Positions 24,221-35,900 of a stretch of DNA of 64,000 nt are shown here, piece by piece (positions within the stretch are counted from its first letter, which is position 1; every line of letters begins with the position of its first letter). The notes below the pieces were generated by a model. That model saw nothing but the letters and a program-made list of their open reading frames with translations. It was not told the origin of the DNA and did no database searches. The translations under genes were made by a program, and so were the position numbers. Origin of the DNA: Cryptomeria japonica (taxonomy: Eukaryota; Streptophyta; Pinopsida; Cupressales; Cupressaceae); the NCBI RefSeq assembly GCF_030272615.1, contig NC_081412.1, positions 541,588,335 to 541,652,334 on the forward strand, given 5' to 3'.

Positions 24221-25344
24221 TGGAATCAAGGAACACTGGGAGGGGGGTGAATTAGTGTTCTACAATTTTTAACACTATTAAACTGTTCATTCAACCACTT
24301 AATTTATATGAGCAAAAGAAAGATGGAAGAACATAAACTAAGTAGCCATAGCACCATAACACGAGGATTTTTATACATGGAAAATGGGTTGTCAAGGGAA
24401 AAACCATGGTGGGGATGAGACCCACAAATGAGTATACTCAAATATAAAGTTTTGCAATGGAATGCATATGCATTCTAGCACACTGCCTAGAGCTCACTGC
24501 TCAAAACAAAGAAGGAATACAACCCTAGGAAGGCTCATTTCCTTACAAATGAGTTACAAATGATCACAATATAATTTTAACTATTGAAGAACATCTACAA
24601 ATGCTAGGGTATAGTTTTGGTTAAGCACATTACACAACTCTTTTGCACTCTTCTACAAACTTCTCTGTTCCACTATTTTGCAATGAATCCAGAGCATATA
24701 TCTCTTACTTGTGCATGTGAAATTGTGGAAACTCAATCACACAACCTTTTCACATACTCATTGATGTCCAAATTGATCATAACAATCGGTCTTATATATC
24801 TGCAAGACACAGTCATATTGGCTATATGTCAGCTCAAGAATATTTAACATATTCATCAAACGTGTATGAATTTTTGGCTAAATCCGATCTCCAATGCATA
24901 TGCGGACCAAAAAGAGTTGTTCACATGCTTCCCATATGTCAGCTAAACATCATTTAACACAATAATAATCACCAAAACTTCTCCATCAATTCTGCACAAT
25001 GATCAATCACACAAGTCGACCATACTTCACTATTCAACTCAAAAATTGATATACCGAATCTCCTAACTTGCACAATAATTATCACCAGAGGCTACAATCA
25101 TGTAATAAGGTACTATATACATCTACCAAGCCTCCCTTAGCTCTGCAACACAAAATATTTAATTGAGGTGAAATACTGAGCAATATACTATACTTTGTCG
25201 GATGCTCTATTCTAACTTTCCGAACTTAACCAAATCTCACTCTGACTTTCAATATAAGGAAATCAATCATTGTGGTTGGGAATGTTGACTTGAATTTCCA
25301 TCAATGACAACATCTAATGACTTGAGAAATGTCTCTTGCCAACA
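24221..25344 (-). repeat. 5' LTR of the nested copia-type element
   Basis: Full-length partner of 18021-19143, same ends. Confidence 0.92.
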
Positions 25345-25875
25345 AAATACTCGTATTAACATTTCTTCGTCATGAGAAAGGATGACCATGGGGTTGTTCA
25401 TGAGAGTTTCTAGAAAAATTGTATGACCATGAGTGTTGGTCAGTTGTAGTTTTTGAAACAAGAATGAGGTTGACTCAGGCATGAGATGTTCTCTTCTATT
25501 ACCACCATCATTTCCTCTAATATTTTCATTATCTTGATTAATTTGATTAGGATCTTCCTCTAAGATTTGTGACACATCAAAATCATGGGTACCTAGTCTT
25601 GCTCCTCTTTGTGCAAATACTTGTAGAAAGCATTGATGATCTCTTCTCATCATTTACTCAATAATTATATTGAATCTTGGATCTATTATAATCTCTTGAA
25701 TGTCTATGGAAGTGATGGATTCATTATCATTGTCATTCTCTGGTGGATTACTGCCATTCTAAAAAACTTGTGGGTTGTGAAATTCATCTCCTTCATACTC
25801 ATACATTCTCATGTTGAGAGATCTTAGAGCTCCCTTAGCTTCTCTTCTAGACCTTTGTGATAGGGTTTCAACCAT
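25345..25875 (-). pseudogene. Gypsy gag, N-terminal part (fossil)
   Basis: An ATG at 25875 (minus) opens a stretch rich in Asn, Glu and Arg, then RRDHQCFLQVFAQRGARLG. It runs up to the border of the nested element. It fits the N-terminal part of the gag whose C-terminal part is at 17227-18020. Confidence 0.6.
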
Positions 25876-28495
25876 GAACAAAACCTTGGCTAAAATGAAA
25901 TATGGAAGAAAATTTGAAGACTATGGGAGACCAAAAGAAGTTATGAGATGGAATGAATCTAAGATTGTCTTGCAATGTCCAAAAGTGTAAGTCCAAGATA
26001 TGTGATAATCTAAAGCAAGGTGTGGCCTTCAAAGAGATGATAGACTCTTGATGAGATAATTTGGCCTTAACTAAAGATAGCCAAATTGTAGCCAAGATGA
26101 TAGATCTGATGTGGGAACCACCTAGTGATGTGTTGTATTGTGTTTGCAAGATAGGATGAGGACTACTAAACAACCTTTTGACTATAGTTGGAAAAAAGTG
26201 TATGAAGGCATTCTAAATGATGATTTATAATGACTGAAAATGTGTGGCAAAGTCATGATAAAGACTGGTTAACTAAAAATGAAGCCCTAGGGAAGCAGCC
26301 TTAGAAACTTTTGGAACTCAAAACACAAAACACGTTGTAAGTTCAAAGACACAGAAATAATCCACTTATATGTAGTTTTAAAGCTCAAAGACACGTTTTC
26401 CACTATTGGTGTGTAAATCTTATTTTTGATCAAATATGTGATTTCAAAGTGTAGATACGTGACAATATGAACCTTAGATGCGATATAATGAATCATAGGC
26501 ATGATAAGATGTGTTGACAATGTTTTCTCAATCTGATAATCAAATGCAAATATGTGGTGCTGCCCTACATAGACATGGTTTTATGTCTTAGATACGCACT
26601 AAAAGCAGACACAGACATAGCTAGAAATATCAAATACATGTTGGAATCAGATATAGACACGTTTTTGGCAATTTTGTAAATTATGTCCTAGTTTTGCAAG
26701 TTGTTGAAAGTGACCAGATCTTGATGTTGATTGTCTTGTGGCGAGAAAACATAACAAACAATAAAGACACAATGTTTGAAGGTGTTTTATCAAAATGTGA
26801 ATGTTATGTGTATGTCCAATACGTCAAATCAGCCTAATTTTCATGGATCTAGCACAATCTAAGACACAAAAAACATTTTCTTAGCCTAAGGTCAATGTTC
26901 TCATCGCAATAAATTTAGTCCACAACTTGGAATCTTTATCGACTCAGGTGCATGGATACCTTCATAGATGCATTCACTATTTTTTATTTGTGTGAGAGGA
27001 CCTCTAGGGGTCTCCAAGACTGGAAGGATTACCCAAACCACCCTCTCCTCGATAAGCTAAAAGTATCTTATGCTAAGTCGAGGATTCCTGGCTCATCTCA
27101 TGAGAGCCTTATGGTGAGTATCTTGGGGGGAAACTAGCTATCTCCTTGCACTAAAATTGTCTCGATCTTCAGACAAAATAATTATGGAACACTAATCTAA
27201 GGGATCTAGTGGGGGAACTTCAATGGTCCTTGGTATCTATCATGTAGTGGTGGTCAACTTAAGAACCTATCTCAGTCCTCATAAGAGTATTTTTACACAT
27301 CTCCCACAAGTGTGGATATTGAGGGAACATGTCAGATAGCCCAACTTCACCACTTGTCATCACAGATTTTTTCTAACATTTTAATTTATATAGTAGGCTA
27401 AAGAAGTAACTATTGGGTCATTCCCTCTCACTTAGCTTTATGGGCTACTCGAGAGGTAGTCCCTTCTAACTAAAAAAAGAAGATGATAACAAGTTCTCTT
27501 ACACCTAAGGTCCAATAGAAGGTGAGGGGAGAGGATACTTTTGTTATCACCTTAGGGTTCTAAACACAAAGTGTGCCAAGAAGCACAAGACACTTCAAAC
27601 AAGATAATTAACCCCAAAATAAAAATGATGTGACCTTAATCAAACTAGGAATTGAAAAATGCAAAGACACACACCTAAATAACCTCTACAACAAAATTAT
27701 TAGTAGACTTACTAATCACCCCCACTTGCAAGCATACTTGTTAGGTTAGTTTTAGAAAATCAAAATTGAAATGTGAAAAGGGACCTTCGACAATACGATT
27801 TAGACAACTACATCACTTTATTAGACCAAAAAGGGGGTTAGCAAAAAAATGCCAAATCAAGTACAAAATTAAACCTAAATGGAAAAACAAAAACCAAATG
27901 CAAAAAACCTCAGACACAATTATACTTAATGTAAAAGAGAAATGATGAGGCACATACATGAAATGATGATGCAAAAGCATGAAATAACAATGCATAGACA
28001 TTTTTCTGATAACCACAAATGTGAAAATATGAAGCGCAGATGCAAAAATATGAAATCCTAAATCCTAAAACTTGCAAGATCATCAAAACACAAATGAACC
28101 AATAAAAACCAAAAACACGGTAATAAATATTAGAAACAAAATAATATTGGACAAAAATGTGATATGAAGGCACATAGATGTGAAAACCCAAGACACAGGC
28201 ACGCAAATAGAATTGCAGAAAAATATTGGTAGATCTGAAACAGAAATGCATTAAAAGGGTATACAAATGATATAAGATCCTGCATAGATATAGAAATAAG
28301 ATGCTTAGACGCAATTCTAATAAAATTGCAAAGAGAAAATCAAACAGAAACATAGACGCACTAAAAATATTCATAGATGCTACTTTGCCTATAATCGTCA
28401 CTGATCCGACCTACAACTTGACAAAAAGAACTAAAAATGTAAAGATGATGTTAAAAACAAGGTACAAGAGTCCCATGGGTGTGCCAAAATATATA
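25876..28495 (-). other. Long leader of the gypsy-type element
   Basis: 2.6 kb between primer site and gag with no convincing gene. 26280-26900 and 27900-28330 are rich in recurring short words (agacac, gatgcaaaa.atgaaa). The minus-strand open frame at 27910-28401 is a by-product of this composition. Long leaders are usual in large gypsy elements. Confidence 0.5.
28470..28488 (-). other. Probable primer site of the gypsy-type element
   Basis: The minus strand reads TTTGGCACACCCATGGGAC just inside the 5' LTR. Sequences of the form TTTGGCACGCCC.GTGGGAC occur at this place in many plant gypsy elements. The tRNA is not assigned. Confidence 0.5.
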
Positions 28496-29204
28496 TGGTG
28501 AAATTTGGAAGATTAAACTATTGTAAAACCTTAAAATATTCAACCACATAAAACCCTAGTTCTACAATCAAGAACCCACCATGTACACCAATGAAGAACC
28601 TAAAATATACAAATCACAACAAAATAGAAAGATTATACCATTCACATGCTTAGTAGGGTTTGATCTTCATTGTTTCCTATCTCCATTTATCTTGTTTGAT
28701 ATATTTGTTCAGAGATTTTGTATTGTGCACAAGAGCTCAACAAAGAATAGATCATGGTTGTGAAGTCACTTGATCGCAAGAAAGTTGATTCCATATGTCA
28801 TTAGGGTTATGAAAGGATGAAGGATTCCTCTTTTATAGAGAACACCTTATAAAATGGAGGGATGAGATTAAGAGGTGTAAGGATAAATGGTCGACTAGGA
28901 TTAAAGGGTAGGTAGAGAAAACTATACAATATGAAGGGAGTAGTTACAACAAAATTAAGAGATAAGCGACAAGTGTCATGGAGGGAAAAAGCTAATGAAT
29001 TAAATAAATAAATAAAAATTTGTTTAATTAATAGAGGAAGTGGGACCAATTAAATAAATAAAATATTTGTTTAATTTAGGGAAACGATAATTCAAATAAA
29101 TAAAAAATATTTATTTAAATAAGGAAAGGCTAGAAGAGGATAAGTGAATTATTTAAATAAAAAATATTTATTTAATTAGGCTAGTTCAATTTTAGGTGTC
29201 TAAA
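28496..29204 (-). repeat. 5' LTR of the gypsy-type element
   Basis: Partner of 14784-15543. Slightly shorter because of length changes in the taaataaata blocks. Confidence 0.88.
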
Positions 29205-29700
29205 CTTTAAAATACTAAATCTAAAAGAGAGTGAAAAACAAAATTTTCTTACAAACCCTTAACCATTACAAATTAGATAAATACCTAGAAAATCATATTT
29301 AAACAAATAAAGTCATAAAACCAAATTTACGTGGGAATATTCTACATGTAATCCCTTTATTTCAAATTTCTCACTCTAAGTGAAACTACATGAACAACTC
29401 CTGGAAGTTCATCTTAATTCTTCTTAAATTCATAATCTCCTAAACCACCAACATAATATTTAGTCTAGCCAAATATTATTACTCATCCCTTTCATGGATT
29501 CCCAAATCTCCTAATCAATTATCTAATCTAGCGATTCAACAACCATGGACATGGATATGGTTTATACTTTATGGATCTTTTTTCTTGACCATGGTATGCA
29601 GCTAATCAATTGGCCACTTTAGGATATCATTCCAAAGGTTGTAGGCCTTGTAAAACACAAAACTTAGAATTGGGAAGGGTTTGATGAGGTAACTAATCCA
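29205..29700. other. AT-rich spacer
   Basis: No gene, repeat pair or structured element was seen here. Confidence 0.5.
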
Positions 29701-30560
29701 CAAAACCAATATTATTATCCTCATTTTCTTAAGGAGAGGAAGGGGCCGATAAGGGAGTTTGAATAGGTAGACCTAGAGTCGTCATCCAAAATAGTAACAT
29801 TGTCTAAGGAGTTCTCAAAGGAAAAAAAATTATTTTAGAGGATACACAAGACTTAGTAGGTAGGGAATTTATTTTAATAAAGTGTGGGGGATTGGAATAG
29901 GTAACCTTCTCCATCATTTTGGGGCTATTTGAATCCCAGGAAAAGGAGTTACCAGTGTCATGAACAAAGTAGGTAGGGTTCTATCCCATAAAGCATGAGG
30001 GATTGTCTATGCAAAAGTAAGAGAAAACAACCATGGCTAGAGCTAAATTCAGCTAGTAAAGATGATAAATAAGACACTGACAAAGGAGAAAAAATTTATC
30101 ATTTTCCAAAGCTGTATTCATATATTTCTCCAATGAAGAGTGAATCCAAAATGAAAAGTTTATTTTTGTATCATGCATAAAATAATTAACCATAGAGACT
30201 ATTTGGGAATAAAACCTTTTGAAATGGCCATCCAACGCAACATACCTCATAAGGACCTTGACCATAATCTTCCAAACCTCTAAGTAGTTTTCTCTTGGTA
30301 GTTTTCTTTTGGTTCTCTAGGGAAGGTAGCTCCCCCAAGGAATCCCAATAGTCATCGAAATGAGCTCAATAGTAACATTGAACGAGAGACCTCTAGCATC
30401 AACCAACCCATCTCTCTAGGAATGGGCAAACTTAGTCAAGAGAAGAGGGTCATGGCTAGTCATAGCTACAATATAAGAGATAAAATTAATTAGATTCTCA
30501 CCAATTTTGGGCTTAACCTGAGTAGAGGAGTCCTCCCATACCTAGAGGACTACTAATGTT
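29700..30560 (-). mobile_element. ORF-bearing repeat, copy 2 (partial, decayed)
   Basis: The minus strand encodes, with stops, SHDPLLLTKFAHS.RDGL, DARGLSFNVTIELISMTIGI and VLMRYVALDGHFKRFYSQ, then VNYFMHDTKINFSFW. These align in order with copy 3 (GHNPRMMEEFVKGWHKGILN, CGAKFKSDEPFIMKISGL, VIMRYITLDGHF, LNHFRHDRKSSFHFYLF). The left part (29700-30050) is too decayed to read. No RT is present. Confidence 0.6.
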
Positions 30561-30609
30561 TGGATAACCTATAGTTATGGATAATTTGATGGATTAATAT
30601 TTACTATGG

Positions 30610-30960
30610 TTTCGATTTGCCGAAATGTTTTCATGACTGATTATGCACTACATTCGCCATCACTGAAATAGGTGAAAGTGAAACCTGTTCTTTCATAGAT
30701 AGTGACCTCATTTTGTGTCAATATGAAACGTGTTCTTCGCCAGCCCATCGACAATAAAACATTTTTTTACTTGTTTTAGTTATGATGGTGGCCCTCTCGC
30801 CTGCCTCCATTAGTGGAAATGGAAATGCTCTTTCATAGACAGTGAAGTCATTCTGTACTGTGTCAATAATGATCATTTGTCCGTTGTGTTGTGTGCCCAT
30901 CTACTACCTTTGAATTATTGTGCAACTACTCTGCCCATAAGATTATGTTATTTTTTAACT
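30610..30960 (-). repeat. Peptide-bearing ~330 bp repeat, copy 1
   Basis: One of three copies within 1.8 kb. The minus strand opens with an ATG at 30900 for a 60-residue peptide (MGTQHNGQMIIIDTVQNDFT, then VYERAFPFPLMEAGERATII). This copy includes a partial internal repeat of the DTVQNDFTVYER-coding stretch. I do not recognise the protein. Confidence 0.7.
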
Positions 30961-31480
30961 ACAGGGAATTATAAATTTTTAGAAGTTAAGTATATTAAAA
31001 TATATTAAAATATGAATTCTTTGGGAAGCTTGGCTTTATATTCTTAAGAGTTTTCATAGCATATTCTTGCGTAATATAGTAGCAGGTGTTCGATTTTTCA
31101 ATTATGATTATTTTATAACCTTGTACACATTTGTCTCTCATGGATTTATCAAGGCTTGATAATTTTCCTATATCACCCCATCACTACAATGTTGATAATA
31201 ACACCAAATTGTACACAAAACTCCTTATGGACCACCTAAGCTTAGTATAAGCATGATGCCTAGGCGTATATAAACTCTTTTATCTTTCTGTTTAAAATAA
31301 CTATCAACAGGAGAACCATAGTATTCTAAATTATCATAGTGCTTTACAGACCAGAAAGTGACCCCACAAAACGATCGAGTTTATAAAGTGGTGAATATAT
31401 TGCGGATCAGGTTGGACAACGAACATTTAACCAATAAAAATCTTTGCATGAGCTTGACGAGGATTGATTATGGAGAGATT
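30961..31480. other. AT-rich spacer between repeat copies
   Basis: No gene seen. Confidence 0.5.
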
Positions 31481-31750
31481 ATTTTATGCACTACATTCGC
31501 CATCACTGCAATAGGTGAAACCTGTTCTTCACCAGCCCATCGACAATAAAACATTTTTTTACTTGTTTTAGTTATGATGGTGGCCCTCTCGCCTCCCTCC
31601 ATTATTGGAAATGGAAATGTTCTTTCATAGACAGTGAAGTCATTTTGTACTGTGTCAATTATGATCATTTGTCCATCGTGCTGCGTGCCCATCTACTACC
31701 TTTGAATTATTGTGCAACTACTCTCCACATAAGATTATGTTATTGTTTGT
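31481..31750 (-). repeat. Peptide-bearing repeat, copy 2
   Basis: The minus-strand ORF 31468-31692 encodes 74 residues (MGTQHDGQMIIIDTVQNDFT ... PFPIMEGGERATIITKTSKK, then MFYCRWAGEEQ). It differs from copy 1 in only a handful of residues over the first 55. A CAG|GTTTCA word at the EEQ-V codons resembles a splice donor. Confidence 0.7.
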
Positions 31751-31869
31751 TGGGTGCATATATAAAGAAAATATCTCAGCACATGTGGTTACATAGTTGG
31801 ACAAATGGAGGACACATTAGAGAAGGATGATATTTAAGAAATGCTCATGGAGACTTTGTAAGTTTATTG

Positions 31870-32370
31870 TAATGTTTTCATTGCCGAAATGTTTTCATGA
31901 CTGATTATGCACTACATTTGCCATCACTGAAATAGGTGAAAGTGAAACCTATTCTTTCATAGATGGTGACCTCATTTTGTGTCGATATGAAACGTGATCT
32001 TCGCCAGCCCATGGACAATAAAACATTTTTTTACTTGTTTTAGTTATGATGGTGGCCCTCTTGCCTGCCTCCATTATTGAAAGTTGAAATGCTCTTTCAT
32101 AGACAGTGACGTCATTTTGTGCCAATTAAAAACTTGATTGAATTTGAAAGGATTTTCCTGTTGAATGTTTGAAATGACGTTTAGGATTATAAGAAAATAA
32201 AAGGATCATTTCTTCAAAAGAATTCGGAATTGAGAATGGCTACAAAATCACCATTCAATAATTCTTGATGAGTTGTATTGTGTCAAGTCTTGTTCGTTGT
32301 GCAGCGTGCCCATCCACTACATTTGAATTATTGTGGAACTTATTTTTTAATTTAGGGGAATATAATAGTT
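31870..32370 (-). repeat. Peptide-bearing repeat, copy 3
   Basis: Same order of words as copy 1, including the tgccgaaatgttttcatgac left end and the caataaaacatttttttac core. It is interrupted by about 150 bp of other sequence (32140-32285), after which the matching gcgtgcccatccactac end appears. The peptide frame is broken. Confidence 0.65.
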
Positions 32371-32963
32371 TTAAGAAGTTAAATAGGTTTTATAATAGGT
32401 TCGTGCTTTTCATTTCGCAAGGATTTGAAAATGGCTAGAAATTTTAAATAGGAAAAATTGAAAGGGATTTTTAAAATTAAAAAATATAAAAAATCATCTA
32501 TAACTATTTCGATGATTTTAATAATCTATGTTGCATATATAATATGTTTTAAAATTAAAATAATATTAAAAATATTAATATTGTTTTTAAATTTTAAAAT
32601 AGAAAATATTATTAAAAAATAAGTATATTTTATTATAAATAAATGATATACAATTCATCTATTATAGAAAGCATCATTCTTTTGTCTGTTTATTGTTGAT
32701 TCTATGTATGAAAATTTGTGTCAGACTTTCGGATAATTTTGATGGATTAGATCTCTTTATTCAAAATAAATTAATTTAATGATATATTTTGTTTAGTTGT
32801 ACACTGTTTCATTCTATAGTAATCTATTATATAAAAATAGAGAAGTCAATATTTATATAATTCAATTATTGTTATAAGAAACATATGTAAAATTGTATCA
32901 TAAATTATATGTTCTACAATGTAAAAATTCATTTCCCTTTGTTAAGGTCATGAAATACCTTAC
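32371..32963. other. Very AT-rich spacer
   Basis: Runs of A and T with no gene or repeat that I could define. Confidence 0.5.
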
Positions 32964-32973
32964 AAAAATCTTG

Positions 32974-35900
32974 GTAAAAAATTCATAAAGTTGTTTACAC
33001 TTTTCTACTTCTTAAAAGTGAGTTATTACACTTGCAATTTTTTCTTCCATATGAAAAATTTCTCAGCATGGCCTCATAAGTTATTTTAGGAGTGCAAAAA
33101 ATGAGCGAACGAACAAACTGGCCCAGTATTGCAGAGTCTGAATCGACATATTGCTGAGAAAGTCTATGAATCAAGGAGAAGATAAAAGCTTTCAAGTAGG
33201 AAACGATGCATATTGTGTTCTAGCAAACCATAATGGTAAATGAAATAAGAAAACCCTAGGCTCTCCAACGAATAATATGATGCAACAATCATGTGATTTT
33301 GACTCGGCGAGGGCAGAAAATTATGGTAAAGGGAAGATTGAGCATATTAAGGGGAAAGAAGAAGCCAAAAGACATAAGAAGATCAAATGGGTGGCCAAGC
33401 AACTAGGAGCTAGGAAAATTAATGAAATAAGGATTTCTTCAACAAACATAGAAATATAGAAAGAGAATCCAAAATCAATACAAGAAAGCTCCCTAACAAG
33501 GATGTAGTGAATGAAAAAACTCAAGAGAATGTGGTGGTGAACCATAAAACAATGATTGATGAAGTTCTTTTAAATTTTTTGATAGAGGATCAAGGTAAAT
33601 CATTAGAATACTAGCTCTATGATGATTTAGTTGAGTACATTGCAGAATATCAAACTACAACTATAATTTTGTCCTTTTTAAGAGGAATACCTATTGAACT
33701 AAAAAAAATTAAATGGGAAAACAGGAATTGCGAGAACAAGGGATGGGAGATATAAACTATCAGAGGGCTTGGTAAGGGATATGTTTCTTGCATGTTTAAA
33801 ATAGGTGAACATGTCCAAGAAGTACTTTAGTATGGTACATGGGTTATATGCAGTTAGGTATGTTATCTAGAAGCTTGGACATTTGATTTTGACCTAGAAG
33901 GCCCTTCCTATTCCTACTACTTGATCTAGCTAGAACTGCCTTATTTAAACTTGGCATTCAAACCATTTCTTAAGGATATGGTTGCCCAACATGGTAAAAT
34001 GATATAGTGTAAGAAGTCCTTAGAAAAAAATTACAGCCTACATGTCCACCCAAGAGTTTTTGTGGAAGTTGACCTAAAACAATTATTACCCAATAATATT
34101 AAATTGTTTAGCCCAAGTTTCTAATTGGAACACCCAATAGTTTATCTGAACAAGCCTAATGCATGCTTCTTTTGCCCATAAGAAGGTCATCTTATTTAAG
34201 ATTATCCTAAGCAAAAGAACGGGTCCCTCCATGCATAATCATCTCCTATTCCTATTAGTAAAGGAAGTGCAATAGAACATTCCCTCTTTGTCTGTCCCCA
34301 AAAAATTAGTAGTGTGTCCAACTTAAAATACTCCTTCTCCCTCTACTTTCCATTCTTCCACTAAATTATCTAATAGTTCTTCTCCTTATACAGATGTTGT
34401 TATGGATGATGAGTGAAGAACTATAAAAAAGAGAAAGGAGATAACTCAACCTATTGCTATCTCACATTGTCCTTTATGTGTTCCATACCCACCCTATTAT
34501 CCAAACCCATCTCATGCTCCAAGCTCCTTGAAGTTTCCTAAGATGACATTCTCTTTTCCCACTCCTTACTCTTGAGAAAGATCAAGATCTCCTTCCTCAA
34601 GGTTGGAGGAATGTTCGAAATGAGGCCAAGCTATTCCTCTCTCAAATAGCTTTGGAATTTTTCCATAAGAAGAGGACAACAATATTGTTTTTGATAAAGA
34701 TAAATGGTTTTTACAAGGAACTGAAACCTAAAGTTTTACAATAGCCGGCCAACAGCCAAACCGACAAGAAACAACAGCAAAATAGGGGAGCAAACTCAAG
34801 CAGAAACAAAACAAAGAAAATGCAGACAAACAAGCCAAAACAAAAAAATATCTCAGTTAAGAGAGAGCACCAAATCCTTGTTCTTTAGGACAACAATATT
34901 GTTGATTCGTCATATGAATTGCAAAATTTTGTCATGGAAAGTGCAAGGGTTGTCTCTCCCTTAGAAAAAATTTTGAGTTAAAGATACCTTAGTTATATGA
35001 AATCTAGATGTTTCATTTCTTCGAGAAGCTAAATTAAGCAATTCTCAACTTGACTTTTCTCTATTTCATTTATGGAAGGAAACTACTTTCTTTCATACTT
35101 CATGTAAAGAAGGAAGTGGTGGAGATGTGATTGGTTTATCTACTTAGATGTTCAAGTATGTCATTTATAATGGTGAGGATCCTTCTCATAGTTGTGTTTG
35201 GTTCCTCCCTTTTATCAATGGAAAACTTATTGGTTTTTTCTCTATCTATGCTCCTAATTGGTCTAAAAATATATCTTCCCTTTGGGATTGGATGGTTAAA
35301 AAACTTCCCAATGTTAATTGGGTTTTGGGAGGGGATTTTAATATGGTATACGACCATGACGACCATAGTTGGTACAATTATTTTAAGCTTTGCGATGAAG
35401 AATTTGAAAGATGGATATTTTGTCAAAAATTTAATTGGCTTGGTTGACCCCATTTACAATAAGTTTTCAAACAATGTGAATAATTGGTTCACGTGGTCAA
35501 ACTATAGAGATGGTAATGAGAGAAAGATGAGAATATTAGATAGATTCTATCTTTCACACAATCTCTAATTGGAAAATCACTCTTCAGGAGCTTGTGCACT
35601 AGTAGATTATTTTTCTACCCTTTCTAATCACTTTCCCATTGTCTGCTCTTTATCCACTTTTCAAAAATTAGACATTCTCAACTCCCCTATAAACTTAATA
35701 TTTCCCACTTGAAGAATCTTGAATGTGTTGCTACTTTAAAAGGGATTTGGAATTCTATTCCTAAACCTCAAGAAGGGGACTCTTGGATCAAGAGGTCATG
35801 TGATTCCTTGAACAAATGTGTTCTTTATCTTATATCCTTCGACTAGAGATTATCTTGGAGGTGTAAACATAGAGAAAAATGTCTCCAATGTGGGAATCTT

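Larger units (their letters stand above)
18021..25344 (-). mobile_element. Copia-type LTR element lacking recognisable pol, nested in gag
   Basis: 7.3 kb, bounded by LTRs of 1123 and 1124 bp. It has an initiator-Met primer site beside the right LTR and a purine tract beside the left one. Inside are a coiled-coil/zinc-knuckle Gag-like region and about 3 kb of other coding sequence with no RT, RNase H or integrase motif. It is therefore probably mobilised in trans. Its LTRs share a core with the copia element at 4.2-12.3 kb, although the rest differs. LTR difference is roughly 10% by eye over 330 bp. No matching target duplication was seen. Several breaks. Confidence 0.85.
14784..29204 (-). mobile_element. 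Ty3/gypsy-type (Tat-like) LTR element without pol, broken
   Basis: A 14.4 kb interval bounded by LTRs of about 0.71-0.76 kb that start TGTAGACACC in the sense direction, a familiar gypsy LTR start. A long leader (25876-28495) and a gag (about 25875 down to 17227) are present. A plant mobile domain ORF lies in antisense beside the 3' LTR. No protease, RT, RNase H or integrase is recognisable, so it looks non-autonomous. A second LTR element (18021-25344) is inserted in gag; without it the element is about 7.1 kb. LTR difference over about 340 bp is roughly 9-10% by eye. No clear target duplication was found. It carries several breaks. Confidence 0.8.

Noticed and set aside
18016-25349. Target duplication of the nested copia-type element
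   Set aside because: The five bases on each side (catgt / aaata) do not match, so none is claimed. Recombination or decay may explain it.
26952-27137. 61-codon plus-strand frame (SRGLQDWKDYPNHPLLDKLK)
   Set aside because: Looks protein-like but is isolated, lies antisense in the gypsy-type leader, and has no motif. Not enough to call a gene.
27910-28401. 163-codon minus-strand frame, very hydrophobic
   Set aside because: It falls in a leader made of recurring gatgcaaaa.atgaaa words. Phe/Tyr/Leu-rich text follows from that composition, and there is no domain.
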